DNA of 61,958 bases from Psychrobacter immobilis (GTDB taxonomy: Bacteria > Pseudomonadota > Gammaproteobacteria > Pseudomonadales > Moraxellaceae), in NCBI RefSeq assembly GCF_904846065.1, contig NZ_CAJGZV010000003.1, forward strand, positions 1-61,958, given 5' to 3'. Under the pieces are notes generated by a model. The model was not told the DNA's origin and did no database searches. It saw only the letters and a list, made by a program, of their open reading frames with translations. The position numbers and the translations under genes were made by a program. Below, piece after piece: positions 52,964 to 61,409 of this stretch. Numbering within the stretch: position 1 is the first letter of the stretch; each line of letters begins with the position of its first letter.

Positions 52964-53775
52964 AAATCTAATACCTACGGTTAATTCAAAATGGTCTGTT
53001 GTCCATAACAGAGCAGTCAATTAAATCTCAACAACTCAAGAATATACACATTGTGGTGACTAATAATTATGCTGCAAACCCTTATTTCATAGGCGGCCGG
53101 CATTATCAACGATTTCGCTAAAACCTTATAAATTTATTGGAAGTCAAACTGTTAGCCAAAACACAAATCGGACTTTAGCATAGGCTGTAAAGCATGTCAT
53201 CACTAATAAAAATCTGATAAAAGCTCTTTTTAAGCTTATAAAATGATAAAAAATACCTATTTTATAATGTAATTTCGTGTAACATTTATAGAATATAGCT
53301 GACCAACCTGACAACAATATCTCCTGTTTGATAAGCAGAAAAAAACGTTTGAGGATTAAATCCTTAATTTAGATTTAATCCTCAAACGTTTTTTTAGTGG
53401 GTGAAGTAATTATGCTATATAGGGTTTAACCAATTATTAAAATAATATACTAGTTTATAGTGTCAATATGAATTTTAATTCGCTAAGGAACTATGTAATC
53501 TTACGTAATTGTTGCGATACATCATGTAGTTCCTTGTATTAATTTCTAAGAAATTGGTTATTTTAAAGACAGATAACATCTAAAATAGGTTACATTGACA
53601 TAAAAAGTTACATATCCAAATTTATTTTTAGCTTTTGAAGTTCCACTATCTGATGAAAAAATTAGGTTTAGGAGTAAAAATCCTTGTACTAACATAGGTA
53701 TTAATTCTGCAAATGGAATGTATCTTGTTAGAACTGCATTTATATTTATTTGTTCATGCACCTCGACACTTATTT
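52964..53775. other. Gene-free stretch between lgt and CHAP copy 2
   Basis: AT-rich, related in inverted orientation to 17930-18500. A 67-codon minus-strand frame (53558-53761) begins 15 bp after lgt, with GAGG just before its ATG; it looks weakly like a membrane peptide and is not accepted as a gene. It contains the hairpin at 53341-53397. Confidence 0.6.
53341..53397. terminator. Terminator-like hairpin, counterpart of 18085-18140
   Basis: AAAAACGTTTGAGGATTAAA pairs with its complement ending at 53392, with A's before and T's after. Compared with 18085-18140 several stem bases differ on both arms, so pairing is maintained. This suggests selection on the structure. Confidence 0.8.
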
Positions 53776-54660
53776 CTAATATGCAGACTGCTTACCCCAA
53801 TCATAAATACCGCGTTTGTAAGCATAAATCAGCATGATTAAGCCGGCGATAATCATCGGCGCGCTTAAGATTTGCCCTTTGGTCATCCAACCTAATAATA
53901 TGAATCCTTGGTCAGCATCTGGCTGGCGGAAGAATTCAATGATAAAGCGGCTGATGCCATAGCCTAGTAAGAATACAGCGGAGGCGGCCATACGTGGACG
54001 TGGTTTTGATGAATACCACCATAAGAATATAAATAGCAGCAGACCTTCGGCAAAGGCTTCATATAGCTGTGATGGATGACGAGGCAATATGTATTGACCA
54101 TTGACTTCAATCATCAATTCTTGCAATTGTGGATTGCTCTGTAATTGCTCCATATCAAACGCCGCGGCTTGCGGAAAGTAGGTCAGCCAGTTATAGCCAC
54201 CGTCTGAGACGCGACCCCATAATTCGCCATTGATATAGTTGCCGATACGCCCAAACAGTAAGCCGGTTGGTACACAAGGAACGATAAAATCGAATACTTG
54301 AAAGGTAGTCTTTTTATATTTACGGGCAAAGAACCACATACCTAGCATGACGCCGATAAAGCCGCCGTGGAAAGACATACCGCCTTCCCAGACTTTTAAT
54401 ATATAGGCAGGGTTTTGGAGTAATTCACCGAACTGATAAAACAGCACATAGCCAATACGACCGCCTAAGATGACACCAAGCGCGCCATAAAAGACTAAGT
54501 CAGAGACCATGTCGGTGGTCCAATTGTCGCGTTTGGTACTGCGATACCAAGCCAAACCGTAAGCGGCAGCAAAGGCTAGCAAATACATTAGCCCATACCA
54601 ATGCACTTCCAATGGACCCAAGGAAAGCGCTACGGGATCATACTGAGGATGAATCATCAT
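53776..54660 (-). CDS. lgt: Prolipoprotein diacylglyceryl transferase
   Basis: A 294-residue Lgt with about seven membrane helices. Conserved blocks are present: FHGGFIGVMLG, the signature GRIGNYINGELWGR with the catalytic Arg, and HPSQLYEAFAEG. Lgt transfers diacylglycerol to the lipobox cysteine, the first step of lipoprotein maturation. It lies next to copRS but is separated by 183 bp. With lspA and lnt it completes the pathway on this plasmid. Confidence 0.95.
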   Translation of the reverse strand: MMIHPQYDPVALSLGPLEVHWYGLMYLLAFAAAYGLAWYRSTKRDNWTTDMVSDLVFYGALGVILGGRIGYVLFYQFGELLQNPAYILKVWEGGMSFHGGFIGVMLGMWFFARKYKKTTFQVFDFIVPCVPTGLLFGRIGNYINGELWGRVSDGGYNWLTYFPQAAAFDMEQLQSNPQLQELMIEVNGQYILPRHPSQLYEAFAEGLLLFIFLWWYSSKPRPRMAASAVFLLGYGISRFIIEFFRQPDADQGFILLGWMTKGQILSAPMIIAGLIMLIYAYKRGIYDWGKQSAY

Positions 54661-54843
54661 AAAGGCACCATAATTATTGGTAATAGAATGTATGAAATAG
54701 GCTTATATAAGAAATTTTTTGTCCAACAATTGAAAAGTACAACTATCGCAAGTCAGAATCTCATCTTATGGATAGAGAGACCTTCCAAGTAAACTCGCCT
54801 TCGATCTAATCTGAGCGGTTCATAGACAGTATGAAGGTATTTA

Positions 54844-56316
54844 CTACCTGGCAATCAACAACTTTACAGCAACCTCAAAAAGACACTCATCTTTGATAGT
54901 AATACTAACTTTGCCATTATGAGCATTGGCGATAGCTTGCACAATAGATAAGCCTAAGCCTGTTCCTGAATGCATCGTATTCGTTTTATCATGACGATAG
55001 AATCGCTCAAACAGTTTATCGGCTTCAATCTGATTTAATGGTTTGTCTAGACGGTTGGTCATAGTTATTCTTAACCAGAGCTGCTCTGGGGATTGAATAT
55101 CGTCTTTTGGCGCATTAAGCGAGGTGCTTGAAGTGAGGACAGTAGCGGATATCATAATAGTGCTATTACTAGCCGCATAATAAATCGCATTTGACATCAG
55201 GTTGGCAAACAGCCGTTGCAATAAGCCTTTATCACCTAGTACTGTTTTAAAATCACCCGATTTTTCAAAGATTATCTCACGATCCTCAGCAATCATCTCA
55301 TAATAATCTATAAGCTTTGTGATCAAGCTCTCTATATCGACATGACTGATTTGCGAATCACTCAGCTCTTTTTGAGTTTTTGCCAGTAGTAACATATCGT
55401 TAATCATGGCGGATAACTGCTTTAACGTATCATGCTGATGATGCAATTGCTCAATGTATTCGTCGCTTTCTCTTGGCTTAGTTAACATGACTTGCGTTTG
55501 CGTACTCAGCGTCGCTATTGGCGTACGTAGCTCATGGGCGATATTGTCTGAAAACCGTGATAATGATTCAAAGTTACTTTCAAGCTTGACCATCATAGAA
55601 TTATAAGACTCCGTTAGTGGACGTAATTCTAACGGCATATCGCCAACCACAATTCTTTCATCTAACCTTTGAAGATTAATGCCTTTCATCTTTTGTACGA
55701 TAGTAGCTAGGGGAGCAAAACCCCAGTGTACACTTAGTGCTGCTACTGAAACCAATAATAAGGTAATGGCGATAAGTATCAAGCTCAGCTGGCGATTAAA
55801 CTGGATAAGATATTGATGATGCACATCGATAGGTAGAGCAATAAATGCCAAAACCTCTTGATGTGTAATGATAATGGCTCGGTAATACCTATTATTTATC
55901 TTGATCATAAACTGCTGATCGCGATAGTCCTGCAATAGTTGTAACAAGCTAAAATCTGCCGGTAGATCATTGATGAAATTACTGGGATCGCTGGACAATA
56001 AATTGCCGTTTTTGTCTGATATTAACGTTTTTAAATCATAGTCTAACCAAGAAGAATGTACATGATTGGCATCAATTAGCGCTTGCGACTTTGACACTGT
56101 AAAAGGTTCTATGTGATCGTTAAAATTCACCATGCGTTTACGCAGGTTAAAAGCTGCATGGGTAATAATCTCTGAGTCCATTTGCTCAAAGTGCTCGTTA
56201 ACAGAGCGCTGAACCCATATATAAATAACAACTTGAGAGATAACAACGAACAATGTCAGTAAAAAAATAGTTCGCCATAACAGTGACCAACGCCGATTCT
56301 TAGATTTATGTCTCAT
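54844..56316 (-). CDS. copS: Copper-responsive sensor histidine kinase CopS/CusS-like
   Basis: A 490-residue membrane kinase. Two membrane helices (about residues 14-32 and 175-195) flank a periplasmic sensor region of about 140 residues. The HAMP domain, the H-box with IAHELRTPIATLS, the N-box LMSNAIYY and the G-box GTGLGLSIVQAI follow. ATG 56316 (MRHKSKNRRW) is chosen; it overlaps the regulator's stop by 11 bp. It senses periplasmic metal, most probably Cu, given the copper genes that diverge from it. Sensor specificity is inferred from context. Confidence 0.92.
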   Translation of the reverse strand: MRHKSKNRRWSLLWRTIFLLTLFVVISQVVIYIWVQRSVNEHFEQMDSEIITHAAFNLRKRMVNFNDHIEPFTVSKSQALIDANHVHSSWLDYDLKTLISDKNGNLLSSDPSNFINDLPADFSLLQLLQDYRDQQFMIKINNRYYRAIIITHQEVLAFIALPIDVHHQYLIQFNRQLSLILIAITLLLVSVAALSVHWGFAPLATIVQKMKGINLQRLDERIVVGDMPLELRPLTESYNSMMVKLESNFESLSRFSDNIAHELRTPIATLSTQTQVMLTKPRESDEYIEQLHHQHDTLKQLSAMINDMLLLAKTQKELSDSQISHVDIESLITKLIDYYEMIAEDREIIFEKSGDFKTVLGDKGLLQRLFANLMSNAIYYAASNSTIMISATVLTSSTSLNAPKDDIQSPEQLWLRITMTNRLDKPLNQIEADKLFERFYRHDKTNTMHSGTGLGLSIVQAIANAHNGKVSITIKDECLFEVAVKLLIAR

Positions 56317-57052
56317 TTGATGCCAGACTGTCTTTATTAATACTATCGTCGCCCATGCCACTATCCACGTCGACAGCCAGTGGCTCTAACTTGTAGCCCA
56401 TTCCGCGTACCGTATGAATCAGCTTTATATCAAATCCATCATCAATTTTTATCCGCAAGCGCCTTATAGCCACGTCAATGACATTCGTATCACTCTCAAA
56501 GTTTATATCCCATACTTGCGAGGCGATCACAGTGCGCGGCAGTACCTCACCTTGACGTTCTAAGAAAAGTTGTAATAAAGCAAACTCTTTAGCAGTCAAT
56601 TTTATATTAGTGTTGCCTCTATGAACGGTGCGTTTGGCAATATCCATTTTCAGATCAGCTATGTGTATGACCGAGCTTTTATAATCAGATTGATTGGCAC
56701 GGCGCAATAGGCTTTTTATTCTAACAATCAGTTCAGCAAAAGCAAAAGGCTTGGTCAGATAATCATCGCCACCAATTTCAATGCCCTTAATCCGATCGCT
56801 TAAATCATCTTTAGCCGTTAAAAATAAAACTGGCGTATGCTTTCCAGCAGCTCGGTAGCGCTGTACCAACTCAAAGCCACTGACGTCAGGTAGCATGACA
56901 TCCATCAAAACCACACTAAAATCTTCAGTCATTAACGCATGATAGCCATCTAAACCTGTCATGTGATGATCCACGATGAAACCGGCCTCAGTTAAGCCTT
57001 TCTTAATATATTCTCCAAGGTTTTTCTCATCTTCTACTAACAGTACTTTCAT
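56306..57052 (-). CDS. copR: Response regulator CopR/CusR-like (OmpR family)
   Basis: A 248-residue OmpR-type regulator: receiver domain with VLMDVMLPD (phosphorylated Asp near residue 51) and LTKPF, and a C-terminal winged helix with DTNVIDVAIRRLRIKI. An extra acidic tail of about 25 residues follows. It is the first gene of a copRS operon and diverges from the copper structural genes; the spaced ATGACA/TGTCAT repeats at 57189-57257 are its likely sites. Confidence 0.93.
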   Translation of the reverse strand: MKVLLVEDEKNLGEYIKKGLTEAGFIVDHHMTGLDGYHALMTEDFSVVLMDVMLPDVSGFELVQRYRAAGKHTPVLFLTAKDDLSDRIKGIEIGGDDYLTKPFAFAELIVRIKSLLRRANQSDYKSSVIHIADLKMDIAKRTVHRGNTNIKLTAKEFALLQLFLERQGEVLPRTVIASQVWDINFESDTNVIDVAIRRLRIKIDDGFDIKLIHTVRGMGYKLEPLAVDVDSGMGDDSINKDSLASNET

Positions 57053-57188
57053 CGTTGCTTACCTTTATATCATTATAGTTGTCAACAGCGTATCACTAAC
57101 ATTGTTAGCTTATCAGCCATATATTTATCAGGAACCCTTGTTATAACAGTGTTCTTTGGATAGAGACAGATGCTGGTATTTGGTTTTA

Positions 57189-57257
57189 ATGACAAGAAGA
57201 TGACAATATTATGCTGTTCCTAACGAACATGTAATATCCGTGTCATCTAGCTGTCAG
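57189..57257. promoter_or_regulatory. Candidate CopR operator, paired repeats
   Basis: ATGACA occurs at 57189 and 57200 and, in the other orientation, TGTCAT at 57241 and TGTCAG at 57252. Each pair is spaced 11 bp (one helical turn), as OmpR-type regulators bind. CusR-like sites have an ATGACAA-TTGTCAT core. The region lies between copR and the divergent copper genes. Confidence 0.6.
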
Positions 57258-57377
57258 CCACCATTTAGTATTCTAAATCAACGCCGCATATTGGCTTGTC
57301 TCTGATACAGACTGCCTCTACGAGTAAAGCAATTATCCTACTTAAACAGTTTGTTATTTATCTTTAAAGGGTCTTAT

Positions 57378-57662
57378 ATGAAAAATTATAGTTCATTAAA
57401 AAAAGCAGCTTTGCTTTCAGTATCGATGTTAGTGGGCATGTCAGCGGCCAATGCGCATACCACAAACTTAGATGCTTCTGTTCTCGGTAATTGTGATGCG
57501 CTCACTAGTTTTGCAAAGAACGCAGATCATAACGATGCACAGATTTCTAGCGTGCAAATGAAAGGCTATGTTGATGCGAGAGTCGCGTGTCAGGTGCAGC
57601 ATCAAGATCAACACTTGCAGTCTGAAAAGTATTTTGTGAAAAAATATGGTAGTGAGAAGTAA
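57378..57662 (+). CDS. Small secreted protein of the copper cluster
   Basis: A 94-residue protein with a cleavable signal peptide (SVSMLVGMSAANA). The mature part has two cysteines and several His residues (DASVLGNCDALTSF, ACQVQHQDQH) and a Lys-rich C-terminus, so metal binding is plausible. It is the first gene downstream of the CopR operator. I do not recognise a named family. Confidence 0.75.
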   Translation: MKNYSSLKKAALLSVSMLVGMSAANAHTTNLDASVLGNCDALTSFAKNADHNDAQISSVQMKGYVDARVACQVQHQDQHLQSEKYFVKKYGSEK

Positions 57663-57821
57663 TACTAAAAGATTATCTGCGATATTAAAATACAAAATTA
57701 GAAGTCTGACAACATTGTAATCTTAACGTCATCTACCAGTCAGAATGATTAATGTATCATTTAGGCTGGTTTAACAGCTATTGAACTCAATAGCCTTTAA
57801 TCCAAACAATAGGAATTAATC

Positions 57822-58094
57822 ATGTCACAATTTAAATTACTGTCTAAATCAATCGCAATGACGGCCATCGCTCTTGTCGTATCGACCTCAGCTATGGCGC
57901 ATGACCCTAAAATGCATGCTGAAAAAGATCAAATGAACTGTGAAAAAATGCAAAAGCATATGGATATGATGGGAAAAATGGATCATAGCAAGATGGACAT
58001 GAGCGATCCTGCCATGAAAGCGATGATGGCTAACATGGGTAAAATGAAGCAAATGTACCAAAAACACTGCGTTACTAACGACAGTAAATCTTAA
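57822..58094 (+). CDS. Small Met/His-rich periplasmic protein
   Basis: A 90-residue protein: signal peptide (about residues 1-26, ending STSAMA), then a mature part rich in Met, His and Lys (KMHAEKDQMNCEKMQKHMDM and MDHSKMDMS). Such methionine-rich segments bind Cu(I), often as a periplasmic copper buffer. It follows the 57378 gene in the copper cluster. The name is left open because the family is not certain. Confidence 0.8.
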   Translation: MSQFKLLSKSIAMTAIALVVSTSAMAHDPKMHAEKDQMNCEKMQKHMDMMGKMDHSKMDMSDPAMKAMMANMGKMKQMYQKHCVTNDSKS

Positions 58095-58155
58095 AAATTT
58101 TAGCTCTGTTAAATAGCAGTCAACACTTAACGGAAATAAATTCTTAGGAAAACAT

Positions 58156-58779
58156 ATGAAATTTTTATTGGGTGCGCTCTTTACCGTATTTGTGGCAATC
58201 GTTAGCGTGTTTGCGGTTGTTACTAGTGGCGTTGTCAATGTGGGAGCTGACCAAGAGCATAGCCCAATGATGTTTAGCTTTTTAGAAACTGCTCGCAATC
58301 GTTCCATAGAAAATGCCAGTAAAGATATTGTGGTACCAGATTTAGAGAAGGTTGAGCTAATCAGTTCTGGTGGCGCGGACTATAAGGATATGTGTGCAGG
58401 CTGTCACTTGTCTCCGGGAGTGGCACAAACTGACTTTAGTGAGAGCTTATATCCAAAGCCGCCCAACTTTACCAAGGCTGATATTGTCAAACGTTATCAA
58501 ACAGAAGACGGTGCAAAGCAAAGCTTTTGGGCAATTAAGCACGGTATTATGGCATCTGGAATGCCTGCGTGGGGCGCGTCCCATGATGACGGTAGAATGT
58601 GGGCAATGGTAGCCTTCATTAGATCGTTACCTGAATTAGATGAAAGCCAATACACGATGCTAACCACTAGGATAGATGGCGATATGATGGACATGTCATT
58701 TGACGGTGATATGAATATGTCAGATGGTGGTGATATGGGTATGAATATGTCGGATGATGGATCTGGAATGCAGCATTAA
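58156..58779 (+). CDS. Membrane-anchored c-type cytochrome with Met-rich tail
   Basis: A 207-residue cytochrome c. An N-terminal membrane helix (residues 1-28) anchors it in the periplasm. The haem-binding CAGCH lies at residues 80-84, with a distal Met region (MASGMPAW). The last about 40 residues are Met/Asp-rich (MMDMSFDGDMNMS, DMGMNMS), like the CopB repeats, and probably bind copper. The CXXCH motif needs the Ccm system; two late Ccm modules are on this plasmid. An electron-transfer partner of the copper oxidase is an attractive but unproven role. Confidence 0.88.
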   Translation: MKFLLGALFTVFVAIVSVFAVVTSGVVNVGADQEHSPMMFSFLETARNRSIENASKDIVVPDLEKVELISSGGADYKDMCAGCHLSPGVAQTDFSESLYPKPPNFTKADIVKRYQTEDGAKQSFWAIKHGIMASGMPAWGASHDDGRMWAMVAFIRSLPELDESQYTMLTTRIDGDMMDMSFDGDMNMSDGGDMGMNMSDDGSGMQH

Positions 58780-58944
58780 TACTTTCTAGATATGAAAGCC
58801 TCCTAACTCACGGTTGTCGCTATTAATAATGCAGTACTGAACAGTGCTGCATTTAATGTTTTTAGTTAAGTACATAAGAATTCAAATATAGGGTGTAAGT
58901 TTTTAGAATATCGAGCATAACAATAGACGTTTAGGAGTAATTTA

Positions 58945-59583
58945 ATGAGACATTACACACATGTGCTTTCTAATGGACATAGCTGGTTATCCGGTCGTGT
59001 CCTTTTATTGATGGTGACATCGTCACTCTCGTTAACGCTAGCCGCTTGCAGCCAATCTAATACCAGTGGCTCTGATTCTCAACCAGTAAAGGTTGAACAG
59101 TCTGCTACCCAGAATGCACAAGTACAAAATGAAAGTTCTGCTCCTACAAATGCTCCCGTTAACAGCTCGTCATCATTACTCAAAAACGTCTCAGCCACGG
59201 TTTATAAAGATGCCAACTGCGGCTGCTGTAAAGAATGGGTAGGCTATGCAAAAAACAATGGATTAAGTGCAACCACGCACGATGTGGAAGATCTATCCTT
59301 ATTTAAGGAGCGTTATGGCGTACCACAGCAAATGCGCTCTTGTCATACCACCGTTACCACCGACGGTTTTGTCTTTGAAGGGCATGTCCCTGCTAAACAC
59401 ATGGCTGAATTCTTAGCAAATCCTCCTGCACAAGCTATTGGACTTGCCGTACCGAGTATGCCGGTTGGTAGCCCCGGTATGGAGTATGAAGGTAAATTCA
59501 TGCCTTATAAGGTAATGCAGCTTAATAAAGACGGCACCACAGAAGTCTATGCTGCTATTGAGTCTCCTCAGCAGCAGCTGTAG
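58945..59583 (+). CDS. DUF411 (CopG-like) copper lipoprotein, copy 2
   Basis: A 212-residue paralogue of the gene at 17071. It has a lipoprotein signal with LAAC and the lipidated Cys at residue 35, a linker, then the DUF411 domain with the CGCC motif, RSCHTT and a Met/Pro segment MPVGSPGME. The domain is strongly conserved between the two; the signal and linker differ. CxCC cysteines of CopG-type proteins hold a copper cluster. It lies between the cytochrome gene and the copper oxidase. Confidence 0.9.
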   Translation: MRHYTHVLSNGHSWLSGRVLLLMVTSSLSLTLAACSQSNTSGSDSQPVKVEQSATQNAQVQNESSAPTNAPVNSSSSLLKNVSATVYKDANCGCCKEWVGYAKNNGLSATTHDVEDLSLFKERYGVPQQMRSCHTTVTTDGFVFEGHVPAKHMAEFLANPPAQAIGLAVPSMPVGSPGMEYEGKFMPYKVMQLNKDGTTEVYAAIESPQQQL

Positions 59584-59677
59584 TGTTGGCTTAGATGTGA
59601 ATAGATTCTGTTAAATATCGAAAATGTTATAACTATAAGCTTAACCACCATCTCTCAAATTAAATCAGGTTATCATT

Positions 59678-61384
59678 ATGAATAAAAAGAACATACTGAA
59701 CCGCCGACGTTTTTTAACCGGATCCTCTGCTGTCCTTGGTGCCTCCTTGATGCCGACTATTGCTAGTAGCGCATTGGGACAATCGAGTCGCTCAGGCAGT
59801 CAGGGCGCTACTATTAACAGTGATAAACCCGATCATAAAGTACCCATACTGACAGGCAAAGAGTTTGATCTTTATGTCAGCAAAAAACCCATCATTGTTG
59901 ATGGCAAGTCAAGCACGGCGACGCTCATTAATGACTCATTACCAGCGCCAACGCTAAAAATGCGCGAGGGCGATACGGTAGTGATACGCGTCCATAACCA
60001 AATGAATGAGTCGACCTCTATTCATTGGCATGGCCTACTAGTACCGTTTGAGATGGATGGCGTGCCCGGCATTAGTTTTGATGGTATACCAGCAAATAGC
60101 ACCTTTACGTATAAATCTACGCTGAAACAATCTGGCACTTATTGGTATCACTCGCACACTGGATTCCAAGAACAAACCGGTATGCGCGGGGCCATCGTCA
60201 TTGAGCCGAAAGGGCGCGAACGTCATCCTATCGACGAAGACCATGTGATCGTGCTTAGTGATTGGACCAGCCGCAACCCGCATAATCTCTTGAAGCTGCT
60301 CAAACAGCGCGCCGACTTTGACAACTACCATCTACCAGACTTCAAAAAACTGCTTGCTGATATTGCCGAAACGGATATGAAAACCGCGTTTGATAAGCGC
60401 AAAATGTGGAATCAGATGCGCATGATGCCGACAGACTTTACTGATCTGTCTGGTGAAAAAACCTTTACCTATCTGATGAATGGTAAAACCACAGCGGCTA
60501 ACTGGACGCAACTTGTCAAGGCTGGACAGCCTGTCAAACTACGTTTTATTAATGGTTCAGCGCAGACGATATTTGATGTACGCATCCCCGGCCTAAAAAT
60601 GAAAGTCGTCGCGACGGATGGGATTGATGTCAGTCCCGTCGATATCGATGATTTCCGTATTGGGGTGGCCGAGACTTATGATGTCATCGTGACGCCCACT
60701 AAAGACGCGCATACCATATTTGCTCAAAACATAGATCGGTCAGGCTATGTTGCGACAACGCTTGCTACCAAAAAAGGTGCTCGTCCTGCGATACCTGCTA
60801 TGGACAAAATCGAATGGCTGACGATGGCCGACATGATGGGCGCCATGGGATCGAATGGCTATAACGCTAAACATGCCAAAACAGAATATGACTTTAAGTC
60901 CGATATGCGCGTTGATAGTCCGCGTATGAACCTTGATGACCCTGGTATTAATCTACGTAACATTGATAGAAAGGTTTTGAATTATAGTCAGTTGCGCTCT
61001 GTCGGCGATGAGATAATGGCAGAGCAGCGCAAACCCACCAGAGAGATTGAAATACATCTGACGGGAAACATGGAGCGCTATATTTGGGCTCTAGACGGGG
61101 TTATGTTCAAAGATGCCGCACCGGTCAATATTAAGCCCAACGAGCGCGTACGTATTACCTTAGTCAATGACACCATGATGAATCATCCCATGCATTTGCA
61201 TGGTATGTGGAGCGATCTGCGGATGCCTTCAGGTGAGTTTCAAGTACGTAAGCATACGATAATGGTACAGCCTGCACAAAAGATAAGCTTTGATGTCACC
61301 GGAGAAGCTGGCAGATGGGCATGGCATTGCCACTTGCTCTATCACATGGAAGCAGGGATGTTTAGAGAAGTTGCCGTTGTTTAA
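59678..61384 (+). CDS. copA: Periplasmic multicopper oxidase CopA/PcoA, Tat-exported
   Basis: A 568-residue multicopper oxidase that detoxifies periplasmic Cu(I). It begins with a twin-arginine signal (NRRRFLTGSS, residues 8-17). The copper sites are clear: TSIHWHG, WYHSHTG, HPMHLHG and WAWHCHLLYHMEAGM. It lacks the long central Met-rich insert of some CopA proteins. The Tat signal means it is exported folded, with copper, by a TatABC system that the plasmid also supplies. It is directly upstream of copB. This is not the same gene as the P-type ATPase copA at 1588, although both bear that name in the literature. Confidence 0.95.
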   Translation: MNKKNILNRRRFLTGSSAVLGASLMPTIASSALGQSSRSGSQGATINSDKPDHKVPILTGKEFDLYVSKKPIIVDGKSSTATLINDSLPAPTLKMREGDTVVIRVHNQMNESTSIHWHGLLVPFEMDGVPGISFDGIPANSTFTYKSTLKQSGTYWYHSHTGFQEQTGMRGAIVIEPKGRERHPIDEDHVIVLSDWTSRNPHNLLKLLKQRADFDNYHLPDFKKLLADIAETDMKTAFDKRKMWNQMRMMPTDFTDLSGEKTFTYLMNGKTTAANWTQLVKAGQPVKLRFINGSAQTIFDVRIPGLKMKVVATDGIDVSPVDIDDFRIGVAETYDVIVTPTKDAHTIFAQNIDRSGYVATTLATKKGARPAIPAMDKIEWLTMADMMGAMGSNGYNAKHAKTEYDFKSDMRVDSPRMNLDDPGINLRNIDRKVLNYSQLRSVGDEIMAEQRKPTREIEIHLTGNMERYIWALDGVMFKDAAPVNIKPNERVRITLVNDTMMNHPMHLHGMWSDLRMPSGEFQVRKHTIMVQPAQKISFDVTGEAGRWAWHCHLLYHMEAGMFREVAVV

Positions 61385-61409
61385 TAAACCTTCGAATATG
61401 AGCCTTATT

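Noticed and set aside
53558..53761. 67-codon frame 15 bp after lgt
   Set aside because: It has a GAGG near its ATG but weak protein character and lies in sequence that is diverging quickly from its counterpart at 17930-18500, where no such frame is kept. Mentioned only in the gap note.
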